Shown here one piece after another: positions 7,550-14,914 of a stretch of DNA of 20,842 nt; within the stretch, counting starts at the first letter, position 1; every line of letters begins with the position of its first letter. Both the position numbers and the translations under genes were made by a program. The notes below the pieces were generated by a model. That model worked only from the letters and a program-made list of their open reading frames with translations. It was not told where the DNA came from and made no database searches. This stretch comes from CBDVAK01 sp965371945 (lineage in GTDB: Bacteria > Pseudomonadota > Gammaproteobacteria > Competibacterales > JAHEDQ01), in contig CBDVAK010000025.1 in assembly GCA_965371945.1 (NCBI GenBank), positions 1 through 20,842 of the forward strand, written 5' to 3'.

Positions 7550-8662
7550 TCACCGGTCGCCGGATCCAGGCGAATCCACGATGGCGCCGCCAAGGCAGGT
7601 CTCACCCTGGTACAGCACCACTGACTGTCCCGGCGTTACCGCCCGTTGGCAACACGGAAATGTCACCTCGCAACTCGCCTGGTCCGCCGCGGTGAGCACG
7701 CATTCCTGCAGCCTCTGCCGATGTCTGAGGCGGGCTCTGAGACGGGTTTGGGGCGGCGGCGGCCGCCCCGAGATCCAGTGCGGCCGCAGTGCGTGCACCA
7801 CGTGGCGGTAGAGCAGGGGGTGCTCGCTGCCCTGTACGACGATCAGCGTGTTGCTGTCGGTGCGTTTTTCAGCAACATACCAGGGCGCACCGCTGCTGCC
7901 GGCGGTACCACCGATGCCGAGCCCCTGGCGCTGCCCGAGCGTATAAAAACACAGACCGGTGTGTTCGCCGAGCAATTCGCCGTCCGGATCGCGTATCGGC
8001 CCCGAACGCTGTTCGAGATAGCGCCCCAGAAACTCGCGAAACCGGCGTTCGCCGATAAAGCAGATACCGGTGCTGTCCTTGCGATCGAAGTTGTGCAATC
8101 CACTGCGTTCTGCGATACGGCGCACTTCGGTCTTGCGTAGCTGCCCGAGTGGGAACAACGCGCCAGCCAGTTGGCCCTGGTCGAGCCGATACAGAAAATA
8201 GCTTTGATCCTTGTCGGGATCGGCGCCGGTCAGCAGTTCCCTGCGATCGTCAGCAGCGGTACGGGTGCGGGCATAGTGGCCGGTGGCGATCCAATCCGCG
8301 CCCAGACGCCGGGCATGGTCCAGAAAAGCTCCGAACTTGATCTCCTGGTTGCAGAAAACATCGGGGTTGGGGGTACGCCCGGCGCGGTACTCAGCCAGGA
8401 AGTCGGCGAACACACGTTCGCGGTATTGTTTCGAAAAATTGGCCCGGTGCAGAGGGATCTCAAGCTCCTCGCAAACCAGCTTGGCATCCCGGGCATCTTC
8501 CTCGGCGGCACAATGCCGGTCGGTATCGTCGTCCTCCCAGTTTTTCATGAACAGGCCCTGTACCCGGTAGCCCTGCTGCTGTAGCAACAGCGCCGCAACC
8601 GAGGAATCGACCCCGCCTGACATGCCGACGATGACCAGTGGATTCTGGTTGGCTCCAGTCAA
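7550..8662 (-). CDS. mnmA: tRNA-specific 2-thiouridylase MnmA
   Basis: A 370-residue MnmA (E. coli 368) that inserts sulfur at position 2 of the wobble uridine in tRNA-Lys, -Glu and -Gln. The ATP-binding PP-loop is GMSGGVDSSVAA (residues 13-24). The two catalytic cysteines are Cys104 in NPDVFCNQEIKF and Cys201 in DSTGICFIGER. ATGHYAR and DKDQSYFLY are also conserved. The likely start is TTG (8660-8662), overlapping the TGA of the upstream lipoprotein gene as TTGA. No in-frame ATG occurs before the PP-loop, and a weak AGGA lies upstream. The lipoprotein-mnmA-hflD block is tightly spaced and probably co-transcribed. Confidence 0.96.
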   Translation of the reverse strand: MTGANQNPLVIVGMSGGVDSSVAALLLQQQGYRVQGLFMKNWEDDDTDRHCAAEEDARDAKLVCEELEIPLHRANFSKQYRERVFADFLAEYRAGRTPNPDVFCNQEIKFGAFLDHARRLGADWIATGHYARTRTAADDRRELLTGADPDKDQSYFLYRLDQGQLAGALFPLGQLRKTEVRRIAERSGLHNFDRKDSTGICFIGERRFREFLGRYLEQRSGPIRDPDGELLGEHTGLCFYTLGQRQGLGIGGTAGSSGAPWYVAEKRTDSNTLIVVQGSEHPLLYRHVVHALRPHWISGRPPPPQTRLRARLRHRQRLQECVLTAADQASCEVTFPCCQRAVTPGQSVVLYQGETCLGGAIVDSPGSGDR

Positions 8663-9300
8663 GGCGACCAGCCATCCTGCCAGCTCGCCAGTGAAATGAT
8701 CACCGGCGTCTCGCCATTGTCGTAGAACCAGGAATCCACCGTGTATCGTTGCTCATCGTCGACGGTTGCAATCACCGCAGTGGTATGCGGCCAGTTGCCG
8801 TCGATCAGCAGGCCGCGGTGGGCCAGGCCGTAGGGCCGATGCCAGGTCAGCAGATCCTGCGACCACAGCAGGTTGAGATAGACCCTCGTATTGCTGCTTT
8901 CGTCGATGCAGTCCATCTGCCCGGCCCGGCCTGCACCTTCGAAGGTGCCACCGAGATCCGCCGACGTGCCGGTGCGAGCGCCGACCAATGTCTCCAGACG
9001 CGCAACCGCGAGGCTGATGCGCCCGCGCTCGAGTTCGGGTGTTGCCGCGGGTGGCGACATGATGGCGCGGACACTCTGCCACTCGGCGCCATCCAGCCCT
9101 ACCTTGGTCTGGTCACGGCAACCGTAACCACTGCAGACCGAAAAACTCCCCGGACTCGCGGTCACCGGCTGCAACTGGGAGGGTTTCGAAGTACAGGCCG
9201 CCAACAATGCCGCCAGACCGGCGGCCAGGATAGAACGACAGCGGGGCGCCGACGCGCGCGGCCGGGTACCAGCCAGATGAACCGGGAAATCCATGTGCAT
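8659..9300 (-). CDS. Predicted lipoprotein of unknown function
   Basis: A 213-residue protein with an export signal ending in a lipobox, LLAAC (Cys36 as the lipidated residue), after a hydrophobic stretch AAGLAALLAA. The n-region is long (about 22 residues), so a later start is possible; ATGs occur at codons 1 and 3 with no clear Shine-Dalgarno. The mature part begins with two cysteines close together (VCSGYGC) and continues with GTSADLGGTFEGAG, CIDESSNTRVYL, and a C-terminal VDSWFYDNGETP. I recognise no named domain. Charged and aromatic conserved-looking blocks suggest a folded periplasmic domain. It overlaps mnmA by 4 nt and follows a strong hairpin at 9310-9332. Confidence 0.75.
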   Translation of the reverse strand: MHMDFPVHLAGTRPRASAPRCRSILAAGLAALLAACTSKPSQLQPVTASPGSFSVCSGYGCRDQTKVGLDGAEWQSVRAIMSPPAATPELERGRISLAVARLETLVGARTGTSADLGGTFEGAGRAGQMDCIDESSNTRVYLNLLWSQDLLTWHRPYGLAHRGLLIDGNWPHTTAVIATVDDEQRYTVDSWFYDNGETPVIISLASWQDGWSP

Positions 9301-9309
9301 ACTGTACCA

Positions 9310-9332
9310 GACGCACCCGGACCGGGTGCGTC
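9310..9332. other. Perfect 10-bp stem, 3-nt loop hairpin in the heme protein-lipoprotein spacer
   Basis: GACGCACCCG-GAC-CGGGTGCGTC, a GC-rich perfect inverted repeat. On the transcribed minus strand it begins 22 nt after the heme-protein stop and ends 9 nt before the lipoprotein ATG. No U-tract follows, so it is not a standard intrinsic terminator. It may mark an RNA processing or pause site, or shield the ribosome-binding region. Confidence 0.5.
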
Positions 9333-9354
9333 CTCGCCCGCTATTCTGGGTAGC

Positions 9355-9939
9355 TCAATCGACCTTGCGGCTCACCGTGAACGCACCGCGGATGTCGCCA
9401 AGTTCGAAGCCGCGGGCCTGATCCTGCGGGTAGAGTTGATCGAGACTTGTGACGACCTCGGGTTTGATGTCGTTACCGTGGCAGGCCAGGCAGACTTCCC
9501 CGGTCTTGATGGCTTTCATGTAGCGAAAGCGGGTTCCTTCGGCATTTTCCACGATTTCGGAGTATTCCATGGTGGCTGGATCTTCCCCGGCTGCCTTGCG
9601 TTGTTCGAAGCGCTCCAGAACCGCCAACTCCCAGGGGTCGGGGGCATTGTCAGGGTTGCGCACCCGCAGACTGGTGCGGCCGATGCTGAGTTGCAGTTCA
9701 TCAGATACTGCATCGGCGATCTCAGGGGCCTGCAGATTACAGACTTCAAGGGCGTTGATTGGTCCACCGGACTTCATGGCTTTCTGCAATTCACCCTTGA
9801 GTCGGGGCCCGAAGGCCTTGACGGCGCCTCTGCTCTCCTGAACGTATTGCGCCACCGCTTCATCCTGGTCGCTGCTGGCGGCGAGACTCGCCGGTGTGAT
9901 TACAATAAGCGCCGCGAGCGCGGCGAATGCAGTTTGCAT
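9355..9939 (-). CDS. Periplasmic c-type heme protein with Tll0287-like (DUF3365) domain
   Basis: A 194-residue protein with a Sec signal peptide (MQTAFAALAALIVITPASLA, cleavage around residue 20) and one c-type heme motif, CLACH (Cys150, Cys153, His154). The region from NALEVCNLQAP to FRYMKAIKTGEVCLACHG resembles DUF3365/Tll0287-like domains, single-heme PAS-like folds found alone or as sensor modules. Function is probably electron transfer or redox/ligand sensing in the periplasm; the sequence does not decide which. The ATG at 9937-9939 has a GGGAG 9 nt upstream and is followed at once by the signal peptide, so it is preferred to upstream in-frame starts. It is divergent from phhB. Confidence 0.82.
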   Translation of the reverse strand: MQTAFAALAALIVITPASLAASSDQDEAVAQYVQESRGAVKAFGPRLKGELQKAMKSGGPINALEVCNLQAPEIADAVSDELQLSIGRTSLRVRNPDNAPDPWELAVLERFEQRKAAGEDPATMEYSEIVENAEGTRFRYMKAIKTGEVCLACHGNDIKPEVVTSLDQLYPQDQARGFELGDIRGAFTVSRKVD

Positions 9940-9996
9940 GATTATGGTCTCCCGGAGGTGAGGCAGGCAAAAGGGACAGCCGCCGTCGAGTCGTTT

Positions 9997-10002
9997 ACTA
10001 TA
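9997..10002 (-). promoter_or_regulatory. Possible -10 box for the heme protein gene in the divergent spacer
   Basis: TATAGT on the minus strand, 58 nt upstream of the ATG; no convincing -35 partner is seen. The 9940-10200 spacer lies between the divergent heme protein and phhB. A TAAAAT around 10097 on the plus strand could serve phhB but also lacks a good -35. Nothing else stands out in it. Confidence 0.22.
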
Positions 10003-10200
10003 CGGTGGTGACAGGCGCTCGGCGAATGACGGATCGCAATTTACCTCGCGGTGGGTAGTGACCTGAGCGGCAGTCACAGGCAAAATGCTGGTGTTGGATA
10101 AAATACTGTGCCTGTAGTAACGCCGGGGCGGGGGCATCACGGGCTGCGGACGGATTGCCGGAAATCGGTGACGGATCAAAAAAGGACTGGAGTAGCGAAG

Positions 10201-10551
10201 ATGAGCCTGGCGGATAAAACCTGTGAGCCTTGCCAGGGTGGACAACCGCCCATGGACAGGGAGAACGCGGAGCAAATGCTGGCGGAAGCGCCCGGTTGGG
10301 TGCTATCCGAGGATGCCTCCCGAATCTCTAGAATGTTCAAGGTCAAGAATTTTGTTGAAGCGCTTGATTTTGTTCGCTGGGTTGGCCACGAGGCGGAAAA
10401 TGCCGGCCATCATCCCGATATTTCCTTCGGGTGGGGCTACGCCGAGGTAATTTTCTATACCCACAAGATCGGCGGTCTTCACGAGAACGACTTCATCATG
10501 GCTGCGCGTATCAACAAGATTTACGAAGAGGACGCGGCGGTATCCGAGTAG
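10201..10551 (+). CDS. phhB: Pterin-4-alpha-carbinolamine dehydratase
   Basis: A 116-residue protein of the PCD/DCoH family (P. aeruginosa PhhB is 118). It dehydrates 4a-hydroxytetrahydropterin, recycling the cofactor of phenylalanine hydroxylase. The active-site block ENAGHHPDISFGWGYAEV (residues 66-83) carries His70-His71-Pro72, and Thr87-His88 supplies the third conserved histidine. An N-terminal CEPC pair is common in bacterial members. No phhA is visible nearby. Many bacteria carry this protein without a hydroxylase neighbour, and it has been linked to molybdopterin metabolism or regulation there. The ATG start has a GGAG 8 nt upstream, preferred over the upstream in-frame ATG at 10108. 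Confidence 0.93.
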   Translation: MSLADKTCEPCQGGQPPMDRENAEQMLAEAPGWVLSEDASRISRMFKVKNFVEALDFVRWVGHEAENAGHHPDISFGWGYAEVIFYTHKIGGLHENDFIMAARINKIYEEDAAVSE

Positions 10552-10580
10552 CGAACCTCCGCGGAGCTTGCCTGCGGGGT

Positions 10581-10607
10581 GGCGCGACACCGGGGCTGCG
10601 GTGCGCC
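10581..10607. terminator. GC-rich hairpin between convergent phhB and lysR, possible terminator
   Basis: GGCG and CACCG on the left pair with CGGTG and CGCC on the right, with a 3-nt bulge and a loop of about 6 nt. It sits in the 58-bp gap between two converging genes. No T-tract follows on either strand, so support rests on position and structure only. Confidence 0.3.
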
Positions 10608-10609
10608 GA

Positions 10610-11533
10610 TCAGGAGCGCTCCAGCAGCTCGGGATCGAGGAATTCGATGAAACGTCGCGCCTGCGGGGACAGGAACTTGCCTTTTCGGATCACCACGCCG
10701 TAGCTACGCGGTGGAAAAAACTCCGCCAGGCTGTGGCTCACCAGTTGCTCCTGTCCGGTCAGACAAACACCGCTGACGATGGAAATGCCGAGCCCCATAC
10801 GTACGTAGTTCTTGATCACCTCCCATCCGCCCGCCTCGATACGCACGTCGATCTCCAGACCGTGCTGGCGAAAAGCCAGTGTCACCATGTCGAGCGTATT
10901 GAGATGGCGTGGTGGCAGAATGAAGCCGTAGCCGCTGATATCCTCCAGCGCGACCTGTTGCTGCTTCGCCAGCGGGTGATCCGGTGGCGTGATCAGCATT
11001 TCATCAAAGGAATAGAGCGGGTGATACTCGATGTAGTCGGGTACTTCCGCGATCGCGCCTACCGCAAAGTCCACCACATCGTCTCGCAACAACTTCAAGC
11101 CCTGGCGCCCCGGCACATTGTGGAATCTGACCCGTATTCCGGGATAGCGGGTGGTGAAACTGCGCATCAGTTCCGGCAGTAGATAGAGGATCGTCGACTC
11201 ACCCGCGGCGATGTCGAGTTCACCATCGCTGACCTCTCCCTTCCTGGCAGCGAAGGCCTGCCGCAGGCCGTCCACCCCTTCCACCAGCGGCAATGCCAGT
11301 TCATAGAGCGTTTCACCTTCCGGCGTAAGCCGGATACGCGGTCCCCTGCGCTCGAACAGCATTGCCGACATTTCGCGCTCCAGCGCCTGAATCTGCAGCG
11401 ATACCGATGGCTGACTGAGAAACATACGCTCGGCTGCCTTGGAAATGCTGCCGGTCTGTACCGCATAGCAGAATCCCCGTAGTTGCTGCATGCGGTTCTG
11501 TTTGTAGTAGTGCCTGGGTAGCGTCGACGGCAT
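10610..11533 (-). CDS. LysR-type transcriptional regulator (CysB-like effector domain)
   Basis: A 307-residue LysR family regulator. The N-terminal winged helix-turn-helix (about residues 8-70) includes GFCYAVQTGSISKAAERMFL, SQPSVSLQIQALE and LFERRGPRIRLTPEG. The C-terminal periplasmic-binding-like domain includes GELDIAAGESTILYLLPELM and GGWEVIKNYVRMGLGISIVSG. The start at ATG 11531-11533 gives normal family length and follows a GGGTGA ribosome-site match. An ATG seven codons upstream is possible, and a far longer open frame running into aceB is spurious. It is divergent from aceB-aceA across 163 bp, so it most likely controls the glyoxylate shunt, possibly in response to an acetate- or TCA-derived effector. 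The effector is not readable from the sequence. Confidence 0.93.
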   Translation of the reverse strand: MPSTLPRHYYKQNRMQQLRGFCYAVQTGSISKAAERMFLSQPSVSLQIQALEREMSAMLFERRGPRIRLTPEGETLYELALPLVEGVDGLRQAFAARKGEVSDGELDIAAGESTILYLLPELMRSFTTRYPGIRVRFHNVPGRQGLKLLRDDVVDFAVGAIAEVPDYIEYHPLYSFDEMLITPPDHPLAKQQQVALEDISGYGFILPPRHLNTLDMVTLAFRQHGLEIDVRIEAGGWEVIKNYVRMGLGISIVSGVCLTGQEQLVSHSLAEFFPPRSYGVVIRKGKFLSPQARRFIEFLDPELLERS

Positions 11534-11562
11534 GGATTTCACCCGCGTTTCCATTAACAACG

Positions 11563-11582
11563 TCAATATTGATAATTGATAT
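11563..11582. promoter_or_regulatory. Candidate LysR-regulator recognition site between lysR and aceB
   Basis: TCAATATTGATAATTGATAT: the first ten bases are a perfect palindrome followed by a partial repeat (ATTGAT), in an AT-rich patch. Relative to the predicted aceB start of transcription (about 11625) it spans about -62 to -43, typical of a LysR-type recognition site. It would also overlap the 5' region of lysR, consistent with autoregulation. Confidence 0.5.
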
Positions 11583-11589
11583 GGTTCGC

Positions 11590-11618
11590 TTGTCAAATGT
11601 TGCAGAGCGTCATAAGAT
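11590..11618 (+). promoter_or_regulatory. Predicted sigma70-type promoter of aceB-aceA
   Basis: TTGTCA (11590-11595, 5 of 6 to consensus), a 17-bp spacer, then TAAGAT (11613-11618, 4 of 6). Predicted transcription starts near 11625, giving a 5' leader of about 72 nt before the aceB ATG. Confidence 0.5.
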
Positions 11619-11640
11619 GCGCCGACTTCTGCAATGCGGG

Positions 11641-11654
11641 TTGTGATTTCACAA
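11641..11654. promoter_or_regulatory. TTGTGA-TT-TCACAA inverted repeat in the aceB leader
   Basis: Perfect 6-bp arms separated by 2 bp, about +17 to +30 from the predicted aceB transcription start. The half-site resembles CRP's TGTGA, but the 2-bp gap is too short for CRP (6 bp). It is placed like a repressor operator or an mRNA hairpin. TTTC-N7-GAAA overlaps its right side. Confidence 0.4.
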
Positions 11655-11696
11655 TGCGAAATGCAGTGCACAAGTCCAGTCACGGAGAAACCAGGG

Positions 11697-13292
11697 ATGG
11701 CGGCACAATCGGTTCCAGGAGTGGAGATTCTGTCCCCGGTCGCGCCCGGCTGCGAAACGATACTGAGCGTCGAGGCACTCGAATTTCTGGCCGGTATGGC
11801 ACGTCGGTTCGAGGTGCGGCGCCAGCAACTGCTCGATCTGCGCCGGCAACGCCAGCAACGCATCAATGCCGGTGAGAACCCCGCTTTTCTGACCGAAACC
11901 AGGGCAATCCGGGAAGACGACTGGCGCATCCGCGGGATACCGGAGGATCTGCTGGACCGGCGTACCGAGATCACCGGCCCGGTGGACCGCAAGATGGTCA
12001 TCAACGCGCTCAATTCCGGCGCCAGGGTGTTCATGGCGGATTTCGAGGATTCCTCGACACCAACCTGGGACGGACAACTGCGTGGCCAGGTCAACCTTCG
12101 GGACGCCGTGGACGGCAGCATCGAACTGACCACCCCCGAAGGCAAGCACTACCGGCTCAACCAACGCGTCGCCACGTTGATGGTCCGCCCCCGCGGCTGG
12201 CATCTGCCGGAAAAACATCTGACGGTGGATGGCCTGGCGATATCCGGTTCGCTGTTCGATTTCGGACTGTTCCTGTTCCACAATGCGGCGCGGGCGCTGC
12301 AACGAGGCAGCGGGCCGTACTTCTATCTGCCCAAGCTCGAGAGCCACCTGGAAGCCGCGCTCTGGAACGACGTGTTCTGCCATGCACAGCAAGAGCTGGG
12401 GCTGCCCATCGGTACGATCAAAGCGACCGTACTCATCGAGACGCTGCCCGCGGTCTTCGAGATGGATGAGATCCTCTACCAGCTGCGTGATCACATCGTC
12501 GGACTCAACTGTGGTCGCTGGGACTATATTTTCAGTTTCATCAAAACCTTCCATGCCAGGCCTGAGTTTGTCCTGCCGGATCGCGGCCAGGTGACCATGA
12601 CCGCTCCGTTCCTGCGCGCCTACTCACAACTGTTGATACGCACCTGTCACCGTCGGGGCGCCTTCGCGATGGGCGGGATGGCCGCGCAGATCCCCATACG
12701 CGATGATGCCCGCGCCAACGAGGCAGCCATGGCCAAGGTCAGGGCTGACAAGGAACGGGAAGCCGCGGACGGGCATGACGGCACCTGGGTGGCTCACCCG
12801 GGTCTGGTGCCAATAGCACTGGAGGTTTTCGACCGATACATGGACGGCCCCAACCAACTGGGGCGTTTGCGCAAGGATGTGTCGGTGAATGCGGCTGAGC
12901 TGATCGCAGTGCCGGAGGGCACCATCACGGAAACCGGCCTGCGCAACAATGTCAGTGTCGGGCTGCAGTATCTGGAAGCGTGGTTGGGTGGCCTGGGCTG
13001 CGTGCCGCTCTACAACCTGATGGAAGACGCTGCCACGGCGGAAATCTCTCGTGCGCAGATCTGGCAGTGGATTCGCCACCCTGGAGGGGTATTGGAGGAC
13101 GGGCGCAACATCACCCGGGAATTGTTTCGCGAGGTGCTTGCGCAGGAGCTGGTCGAGATCCGCAAAGAGGTCGGAGAACAGCGTTATGGTACGGGCAACT
13201 ACCCGCTCGCGGCCAGCATCATGGACGACCTATGCACCGGGGAGGAGTTTGTCGATTTTCTCACCCTGGTAGCCTACCAGCACATCGAGTGA
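11697..13292 (+). CDS. aceB: Malate synthase A
   Basis: A 531-residue malate synthase A (E. coli AceB is 533). It condenses glyoxylate with acetyl-CoA to malate, the second step of the glyoxylate shunt. Family blocks in order: MADFEDSSTPTWDG, PRGWHLPEKH, GPYFYLPKLESHLEA, the signature GLNCGRWDYIFSFIKTF starting at residue 269, and AFAMGGMAAQIP. The YNLMEDAATAEISR block supplies the expected catalytic Asp near residue 444. The start at ATG 11697 has a GGAG 9 nt upstream and gives family length. An in-frame ATG at 11634 would place the TTGTGATTTCACAA repeat in the coding region and is rejected. aceA follows after 24 bp, clearly one operon. Confidence 0.97.
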   Translation: MAAQSVPGVEILSPVAPGCETILSVEALEFLAGMARRFEVRRQQLLDLRRQRQQRINAGENPAFLTETRAIREDDWRIRGIPEDLLDRRTEITGPVDRKMVINALNSGARVFMADFEDSSTPTWDGQLRGQVNLRDAVDGSIELTTPEGKHYRLNQRVATLMVRPRGWHLPEKHLTVDGLAISGSLFDFGLFLFHNAARALQRGSGPYFYLPKLESHLEAALWNDVFCHAQQELGLPIGTIKATVLIETLPAVFEMDEILYQLRDHIVGLNCGRWDYIFSFIKTFHARPEFVLPDRGQVTMTAPFLRAYSQLLIRTCHRRGAFAMGGMAAQIPIRDDARANEAAMAKVRADKEREAADGHDGTWVAHPGLVPIALEVFDRYMDGPNQLGRLRKDVSVNAAELIAVPEGTITETGLRNNVSVGLQYLEAWLGGLGCVPLYNLMEDAATAEISRAQIWQWIRHPGGVLEDGRNITRELFREVLAQELVEIRKEVGEQRYGTGNYPLAASIMDDLCTGEEFVDFLTLVAYQHIE

Positions 13293-13316
13293 TCTGTTGA
13301 CAGGAGTATGTAACGA

Positions 13317-14600
13317 ATGCCGCACTTGAGCGTGGACGAACTGAAAAGGGATTGGGCGGAGAACCCGCGGTGGAAGGGCGTGGAACGTCCTTACACGGCC
13401 GAAGAAGTGGTGAGACTGCGTGGCACCGCCAATATAGAGCATACGCTGGCCAGCAACGGCGCCACCAAACTGTGGAAGTCCCTGCACCAGGAACCCTTCG
13501 TGAATGCCCTGGGCGCGCTGACCGGCAATATGGCCATGCAACAGGTCAAGGCCGGTTTGAAAGCGATCTATCTGTCAGGCTGGCAGGTGGCCGGCGATGC
13601 CAATCTGGCCAACCAGATGTACCCGGACCAATCACTGTATCCGGTCAACTCGGTGCCATCGGTAGTACAGCAGATCAACAACACGCTGAAACGGGCGGAT
13701 GAGCTGTACCATGCCGAGGGTGACGACAGCATCGACTTCTTCCAACCCATTGTCGCCGATGCCGAAGCCGGGTTTGGTGGCGTCCTCAATGCCTTCGAAC
13801 TGATGAAGGCCATGATCGAGGCCGGTGCCGCCGGTGTGCACTGGGAGGATCAACTGGCCTCGGCCAAGAAATGCGGCCACATGGGCGGCAAGGTACTGGT
13901 GCCGACCCAGGACGCGATCCAGAAACTGGTGGCCGCGCGACTGGCGGCAGATACCATGGGCACCCCGAGTCTGGTGATCGCACGCACCGATGCCGATGCC
14001 GCCAACCTGGTGACCTCCGATACCGACGAACGGGATCGGCGTTTCATCATCAGCAATGAGCGTACGGTAGAGGGCTTTTTCAGGGTTCGAAACGGTATCG
14101 ATCAGGCCATCGACCGCGCACTGTCCTACGCGCCCTACAGCGATCTGCTCTGGTGCGAAACCAGCACGCCTTCGCTGGAACAGGCGAAAGAGTTCGCTGA
14201 TGCGATCCACGATCGTTTCCCGGAACAGTTACTGGCATACAACTGCTCGCCTTCCTTCAACTGGCGCAAGAATCTCGACGATGCCACCATCGCCAAGTTC
14301 CAGCGCGAACTCGGCGCCATGGGCTACAAGTTTCAGTTCATCACACTGGCGGGCTTCCATTCCCTCAACTACGGCATGTTCAGCCTTGCCAAGGACTACA
14401 AGGAGCGCCAGATGGCGGCCTATGTGGAACTGCAGGAGAAGGAGTTCGCCGCTGTCGAGGACGGGTTCACCGCGATCAAGCATCAACGCGAGGTGGGGAC
14501 CGGGTACTTCGATGCAGTCACCCGGACCATCACCGCCGGTGCGTCATCATTGACCGCGCTGAGCGGATCGACTGAAGAGGCGCAGTTCGAGAAGGCCTGA
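13317..14600 (+). CDS. aceA: Isocitrate lyase
   Basis: A 427-residue isocitrate lyase (E. coli AceA is 434) that splits isocitrate to succinate and glyoxylate. The catalytic loop KKCGHMGGKVLVPTQ places the nucleophilic cysteine at residue 186. WQVAGDANLANQMYPDQSLY, DAEAGFGG, VIARTDADAA and NCSPSFNW are all conserved family segments. An AGGAG lies 10 nt before the ATG. It is the second gene of aceB-aceA and competes with isocitrate dehydrogenase for isocitrate. In enteric bacteria the kinase/phosphatase AceK follows; none is present here, where a strong terminator lies 40 bp downstream. Control is therefore probably transcriptional through the divergent LysR regulator, as far as this window shows. 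Confidence 0.97.
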   Translation: MPHLSVDELKRDWAENPRWKGVERPYTAEEVVRLRGTANIEHTLASNGATKLWKSLHQEPFVNALGALTGNMAMQQVKAGLKAIYLSGWQVAGDANLANQMYPDQSLYPVNSVPSVVQQINNTLKRADELYHAEGDDSIDFFQPIVADAEAGFGGVLNAFELMKAMIEAGAAGVHWEDQLASAKKCGHMGGKVLVPTQDAIQKLVAARLAADTMGTPSLVIARTDADAANLVTSDTDERDRRFIISNERTVEGFFRVRNGIDQAIDRALSYAPYSDLLWCETSTPSLEQAKEFADAIHDRFPEQLLAYNCSPSFNWRKNLDDATIAKFQRELGAMGYKFQFITLAGFHSLNYGMFSLAKDYKERQMAAYVELQEKEFAAVEDGFTAIKHQREVGTGYFDAVTRTITAGASSLTALSGSTEEAQFEKA

Positions 14601-14625
14601 CCCCGGCCAGCTCTGACCCCGGCCA
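14597..14625. repeat. Two direct copies of CTGACCCCGGCCA, 16-bp period, at the aceA stop
   Basis: Copies at 14597-14609 and 14613-14625. The TGA inside the first copy is the aceA stop codon, so a TGA recurs 16 bp downstream. Looks like a small tandem duplication; no function is evident. Confidence 0.7.
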
Positions 14626-14639
14626 ACTCACCACCACCG

Positions 14640-14674
14640 CCCGACCGGTCACCCTGACCGGTCGGGTTTTTTTT
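14640..14674 (+). terminator. Intrinsic terminator of aceB-aceA
   Basis: A perfect 12-bp GC-rich stem (14640-14651 with 14655-14666, arm CCCGACCGGTCA) with a CCC loop, followed by eight T (14667-14674). Textbook Rho-independent terminator. The spacer 14601-14914 continues with a weaker C-rich/G-rich dyad (14678-14700), the repeat at 14785-14832, and otherwise nothing recognisable. Confidence 0.95.
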
Positions 14675-14784
14675 GGCCACCCCCCGGGCTGGGGGCGGTG
14701 CAGCCCGACGCGAGTTGATATGAGGCGATTGGCGGGTAGCTGCTCAATAAGCTGAGGCTATGTGAGGGCTGTCGCAACGCGGAA

Positions 14785-14832
14785 GACGGGCGAAAAGATA
14801 AGCACGCTGGTACCTTTGTTGACAGAAATCGC
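14785..14832 (+). repeat. 48-nt duplicated intergenic sequence, copy 2 (upstream of clpS)
   Basis: Matches the minus strand of 4093-4046 at 44 of 48 ungapped positions; mismatches are one A/G near the left end and three within 14807-14814. Here TTGACA (14819-14824) is followed 16 bp later only by TGCGAT, a poor -10, so a clpS promoter is possible but weak. It ends 82 bp before the clpS ATG. Both copies lie outside coding sequence in the same orientation relative to the following gene. Confidence 0.8.
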
Positions 14833-14914
14833 CTAAGATTTGCGATAGAGTCGAACCGGGTGCAGCGGCGCAAGTATTGCAGTCCGGCGGACAACAGTTG
14901 AGTCACTAACAATC

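Noticed and set aside
8749..10011. 420-codon plus-strand open frame across the lipoprotein and heme-protein genes
   Set aside because: It runs antisense through two genes with signal peptides and a heme motif, and shows no protein-like domain of its own.
11641..11654. CRP site upstream of aceB
   Set aside because: The half-sites TGTGA/TCACA are separated by 2 bp, while CRP needs 6 bp.
11534..12145. N-terminal extension of the LysR protein to about 511 residues
   Set aside because: It would run antisense into aceB and give a non-family length. The helix-turn-helix begins normally from the ATG at 11533.
14678..14700. Second terminator after aceA
   Set aside because: A C-rich/G-rich dyad exists but has a bulge, overlaps the end of the real terminator and is not followed by T residues.
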